NCBI GenBank assembly: GCA_021809365.1
Contig: JAKBAC010000067.1
Span: 1 to 16,918, forward strand
Direction of reading: 5' to 3'
DNA length: 16,918 nt
Source: Planctomycetota bacterium
Lineage (GTDB): Bacteria > Planctomycetota > Phycisphaerae > WQYP01
Positions 13,554-16,918 of this stretch are shown one piece after another. The notes under the pieces are model-generated. The model ran no database searches. It worked only from the letters and a program-made list of their open reading frames with translations, and was not told the DNA's origin. Every line of letters begins with the position of its first letter. Position 1 is the first letter of the stretch. Position numbers and translations under genes: made by a program.

Positions 13554-14720
13554 TTATTTTCCCTTCGGTTGGGGGGAAATATCTTTTAATTGCACATTGC
13601 GGAAAAAGGCGTTGCCGGGATTCAGGTAGGAGTAAAAGTCGATGCGTACCCAGCGAATGGGGAATTTTTTTCTCATGCCTTTAAGTGATTGCGGCGTAAA
13701 GTCGATTCCGGTCTGACTCCATCCGGTGTTTTTTTTAACCGGCAAAACCTGACAGCGGTAAATCTCCCGCCGTTGGCTTGCGGGATTGTTGGGGCTGCTG
13801 AATTGGTCCGGGCTGTAGGCAAAACCGTTGATAAAAATCCGAATCCGCGGGCCATCGCTGTGATATTGCACCATAAAACGGTACCGATGGCCCTGAGTCA
13901 CGGGTATCCACGTACTTTCACATGCCAGACCGTTGTTTTGCGCTATGTTCAAATCAGTGCGGAGCATCAGGCAGTAGCCGCGGGCGGCTGGTGTAACGAC
14001 GCTCTGTGGCACAACAGCGGCATGATTTGCAGCCAGCGTCTTTGCTCCAGGCTTGGAAATCAACGGAGGGTGATATTCCCGCTTCATCAGAAAAACATCC
14101 CAAGCCCGGGCACGGGAACCATTTTGCACAGCCCGGGCAAACTGCGAATCTTTTACCAGATTGGCTCGAGCGTCAAATATTTTTTTCAACGCGGCACTGG
14201 GATCAATTTGCCAGGATCGTACATGCTGAAACTGCAGGCTGCATAGATTGGTGAGCATCTTTTCGATGGTTAATCGCGGACTGGTATTATTGGGAGGAAT
14301 CGTCGCGGAAACGGTTCTGGTTAATGTTGTGCCAATAAACAATTCCAGCGTAAGCCGCCGCCCGGTGAGAAAGCCGGCGACGGTCTGATCGGTCGCCAGT
14401 GATTTAATAACGGATTGAATAGTCGCGGTCGTGACCGGCGGTGTCCAGGGCAGTTGCAGGGCGTCGATCATCATGTTGACGTCATGGTCATCGACCCGCT
14501 TATAATGGCCGTTACGCGACATTTTTTTCGCCACGGCAAAGCGCATCCTGCCGGCCAAATTTCTGACGTTTCGGGTTGCGGGCACAAAGGGCAGCACGGC
14601 GAGACTTGGAAGTTTGGGTTGTGCGGCCCGGGCAGTGTTCATAACGCCGCACAGCAACATCGCGGAAAGCACCAGCACGGGAAGCGACTGCCTGTAAGAA
14701 TAGCGTTTATGCCATTGCAT
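13554..14720 (-). CDS. Exported protein of unknown function downstream of BamA
   Basis: The 388-residue protein begins with a Sec signal peptide: basic MQWHKRYSYRQ, hydrophobic SLPVLVLSAMLLCGV, then an AxA-type cleavage site near NTARA|AQP. The start at 14720 has AAGGA 8 nt upstream; an in-frame start at 14765 would add 15 residues before the signal sequence. The mature N-terminal domain (LAVLPFVPATRNVRNLAGRM and FAVAKKMSRNGHYKRVDDHDVN, about 38-85) recalls the LAVLPF opening of TolB-N/CsgG-like domains that sense or bind in the periplasm. The C-terminal ~130 residues (HRYRFMVQYHSDGPRIRIFINGF then RWVRIDFYSYLNPG and FFRNVQLKDI) look like a beta-sandwich of carbohydrate-binding type. It follows the BamA-like gene by 73 bp in the same direction and is probably co-transcribed. 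A role in the envelope is inferred; no enzyme motif is seen. Confidence 0.8.
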   Translation of the reverse strand: MQWHKRYSYRQSLPVLVLSAMLLCGVMNTARAAQPKLPSLAVLPFVPATRNVRNLAGRMRFAVAKKMSRNGHYKRVDDHDVNMMIDALQLPWTPPVTTATIQSVIKSLATDQTVAGFLTGRRLTLELFIGTTLTRTVSATIPPNNTSPRLTIEKMLTNLCSLQFQHVRSWQIDPSAALKKIFDARANLVKDSQFARAVQNGSRARAWDVFLMKREYHPPLISKPGAKTLAANHAAVVPQSVVTPAARGYCLMLRTDLNIAQNNGLACESTWIPVTQGHRYRFMVQYHSDGPRIRIFINGFAYSPDQFSSPNNPASQRREIYRCQVLPVKKNTGWSQTGIDFTPQSLKGMRKKFPIRWVRIDFYSYLNPGNAFFRNVQLKDISPQPKGK

Positions 14721-14793
14721 CAAGAGTATCCTTGCAAGTACTTCATGACCGGCTTGATAACCCAAAAGATATTATATCGCCCGGCGGCTCTGA

Positions 14794-16918
14794 TTACATC
14801 GGTATGCCCAGGGCGAAACTGATATATTCAATATGGTCGTTTTGGTTATGGTGGATCGGGTACGCCAAGTCGATGCCCAGCGGCAGTTTTCCGAAGAAGG
14901 GCAGCACGACTCGGATTCCGATACCCGCATCCACGACCGTGGTGCCCAGATGCACATTCGGCTCCACGTCGCCGGCATCAACGAATACGACGCCGCGTAA
15001 AACTTTCTTGTACACCGGGAAGTTTACCTCGGCGGTGGCCACGTCCATAAAGTTGCCGCCGATGCCGTCCTGCAGCGGACCGGATCGCGGGGTGACGCCC
15101 TGATAGGTGTAGCCGCGTAATGAGCCGATGCCGCCGGCATAAAAGCGTTCAAAAAATACCGACGTTCCCCAGGGAATAAAGCCGAAGTCGTTCTTCAACA
15201 TCAGGACGGTTTTCTGGCCGAATAAATCGGTATAAAGGGTGTGATAATAGGTGCCGAAAATATTAAATTTCGTAAAGGTATAGCCGCCGCCCATAGCCCC
15301 AAATTGTTCCATCGAAACGCCCGCCACCACGCCGCGGGTGGGGAAAATACTGCTGTTGGTATCATTAAATACGATGGCTGGTTTGATGCTGCTTAAGTAA
15401 TGCGAGCCTGCCTGTGCAAAAATTTCCGCTGCCGCGTCGGGTTGGGTTGGATTAAATCCCGGTGGGCCGACATCGGTAATATTGTTGACATTCACATCCT
15501 CCCAGCGGAACGCCATCGTTACTTCCAGATGGTTCGTGATTCGCCGCCCCAGCGTGACGCGATCACCCAGGCGATTAAGGTTGTACGTGTTGTAATACTC
15601 GGTAAAGTAATAAGCGCTGTTGCGGAAGCTGTAAGGGCTGTCCCACAGATAAGGCTCGCCAAAGGTAACGCGATATAATTGATACACTGTTCCAGGTTCC
15701 AGCGTAATATTAAAATATTGGCCGTTGCCCTGAAAGGCCTGCCCCCGCAAAAATTCTCCCAGCGAGTGGGGGGTATCGGTGATATCAAAATTTTTCTGCG
15801 TCACGCTGATCTGCCCGATCAGGCCGGCACTGGAGGACACGCCGGCACCGATCATAAATTGCGCCGTTTGTCCCTGATCCAGATTCACCAGAGCATTGCG
15901 GGTTTTGGGCTGGTGGCCGATGGGCGTAATATTGGCATGAGTAAAAAGCCCTAAATCCTGAATGCGGGAAGTGGATCTTCTCACGACGGTTGTGTCGTAC
16001 AGCTTTCCCGGGTAAAGCCGTACTTGGCGGCGCACCACGTGATCTTCCACCTTGGCGTTGCCCCGAATAATAACCCGGCCTACCTGATACGCCTGCCCCT
16101 CGGAAATCCGGATCACCAGATTCACCACGCCCTTTTGCGACGTGTACGCATAAGACGGAGCCACGCGACTGTATATGTAGCCGAGTTTTCCGTAGATGTC
16201 GGCAATTCGATCTTTCGTAGCTTCAATGAGGCCCCGATTATAATAGTGGCCCGGCGGCATGGTGACATTTTTTATCAGATCGGCGGTCGTTAATACGTGG
16301 TTGCCCTTAAAGATAATCTTGCCGATGCGATACCGCGTGCCGGGATGAATAATGTATTGCACCCGCACATGCTTAAAATCCGGCGTGTATTGCAAATTAT
16401 AGGATGTCCGACAATCCAGAAAGCCCTTTTTCAGCCACAGATCCCGGAGCGTCGCTAAATCTGTTTCCAGATCCGAATGCTGTAATACACCATCGTGAAT
16501 AGGAATAAGCCAGAATAATTTCCACCGGGCGGTCACGTCGGTTTTGAAATGCAAAAACCAGCTCGGATAGTAATTGTTTCCGACAAATGAAACTTTGCTG
16601 ATATATACCCGCGGCCCTTCCGTGACATGGTATTGCACCAGGCCGTTCGCCAAAGCTTTTTGGTTAACGCTCACGCGCGCAAATAGAAATCCCTTGCTGT
16701 GATACAGGCGCACAATGTCATGCCGGTCGGTCTGAAAAATAAACGGATCCACGGCTCCGCCGGGATGAGCCATCAGTGAATCCACTATTGCGTCGGTTTT
16801 AACATGCTCATTGCCAATGATTTCCACGGAGCGAATGACCGGCCGCTCTTTAACAATATAACGGACAATGACCTCATGATGTGCCGTGGGGATAACGTCC
16901 GCGCGTACCGAAGAAAAT
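14794..16918 (-). CDS. bamA: Omp85/BamA-type outer-membrane assembly protein, N-terminus outside window
   Basis: BamA inserts and folds beta-barrel proteins in the outer membrane. The frame is open to the right edge, so the signal peptide and first POTRA domain(s) lie outside. The visible 707 residues contain successive POTRA-type repeats, each with a strand-helix pattern ending in a GN or GxxxxV motif: VEIIGNEHVKTDAIVDSL, ISKVSFVGNNYYPSWFLH, IGKIIFKGNHVLTTADLIKN, VGRVIIRGNAKVEDHVVRRQ. The final ~340 residues form the barrel, with the diagnostic loop-6 motif in FYAGGIGSLRGYTYQG and the penultimate strands VVFVDAGDVEPN and GIGIRVVLPFFGKLPLGIDLAYP. The C-terminus is ISFALGIPM, ending in Met rather than the usual Phe. 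The N-terminal half is consistent with BamA rather than TamA or ShlB, but paralogue identity is not proved. Confidence 0.9.
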   Translation of the reverse strand, partial: FSSVRADVIPTAHHEVIVRYIVKERPVIRSVEIIGNEHVKTDAIVDSLMAHPGGAVDPFIFQTDRHDIVRLYHSKGFLFARVSVNQKALANGLVQYHVTEGPRVYISKVSFVGNNYYPSWFLHFKTDVTARWKLFWLIPIHDGVLQHSDLETDLATLRDLWLKKGFLDCRTSYNLQYTPDFKHVRVQYIIHPGTRYRIGKIIFKGNHVLTTADLIKNVTMPPGHYYNRGLIEATKDRIADIYGKLGYIYSRVAPSYAYTSQKGVVNLVIRISEGQAYQVGRVIIRGNAKVEDHVVRRQVRLYPGKLYDTTVVRRSTSRIQDLGLFTHANITPIGHQPKTRNALVNLDQGQTAQFMIGAGVSSSAGLIGQISVTQKNFDITDTPHSLGEFLRGQAFQGNGQYFNITLEPGTVYQLYRVTFGEPYLWDSPYSFRNSAYYFTEYYNTYNLNRLGDRVTLGRRITNHLEVTMAFRWEDVNVNNITDVGPPGFNPTQPDAAAEIFAQAGSHYLSSIKPAIVFNDTNSSIFPTRGVVAGVSMEQFGAMGGGYTFTKFNIFGTYYHTLYTDLFGQKTVLMLKNDFGFIPWGTSVFFERFYAGGIGSLRGYTYQGVTPRSGPLQDGIGGNFMDVATAEVNFPVYKKVLRGVVFVDAGDVEPNVHLGTTVVDAGIGIRVVLPFFGKLPLGIDLAYPIHHNQNDHIEYISFALGIPM

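Overview
The window is a bacterial chromosomal segment of moderate GC content with Gram-negative traits, since an Omp85/BamA-type outer-membrane assembly protein lies at its right end. The mix of genes (an orphan RHS tip, a SirB1-like transglutaminase-fold protein, tRNA genes without encoded CCA, a BamA with an unfamiliar downstream partner) would suit a planctomycete-like (PVC group) bacterium. That assignment is inference only; no rRNA or other decisive marker is present.

Left flank, 1-4213, looks like ordinary chromosome: a 5'-truncated anmK (anhydro-N-acetylmuramic acid kinase); a small hicB antitoxin gene whose hicA partner is cut off where a minus-strand tRNA-Thr(CGU) begins; a fumarylacetoacetate-hydrolase-family enzyme; rlmN, with a consensus-like promoter placed so that its message would be leaderless; and tRNA-Ser(CGA).

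Centre, 4197-13374, is best read as an integrated genomic island of about 9.16 kb. The 3' end of tRNA-Ser(CGA) plus four T residues (21 bp, 4197-4217) recurs exactly at 13354-13374, giving attL and attR. TTTGTGGCG repeats lie near both ends (three on the left, two on the right) and resemble integrase arm sites. Two related tyrosine recombinases converge at 5713-5745, and a small ribbon-helix-helix protein is divergent from the second. A region of about 1.6 kb with no convincing complete gene follows; it holds a 100-nt imperfect inverted repeat and ends in the N-terminal piece of an IS630-type transposase broken near a C10 tract. The cargo is a co-directional four-gene cluster at 10012-13138 behind a strong promoter: a transglutaminase-like protein, an orphan RHS-core 'tip' with a Gly/Ala-rich C-terminus, a two-helix membrane protein, and an unrecognised soluble protein. 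The arrangement resembles a polymorphic-toxin module, but no known toxin or immunity domain is recognised.

Right flank, 13375-16918, returns to chromosome. Two minus-strand genes lie in a row: the Omp85/BamA-type protein (N-terminus beyond the window) and, 73 bp downstream, an exported protein of unknown function. They probably form a cell-envelope operon.
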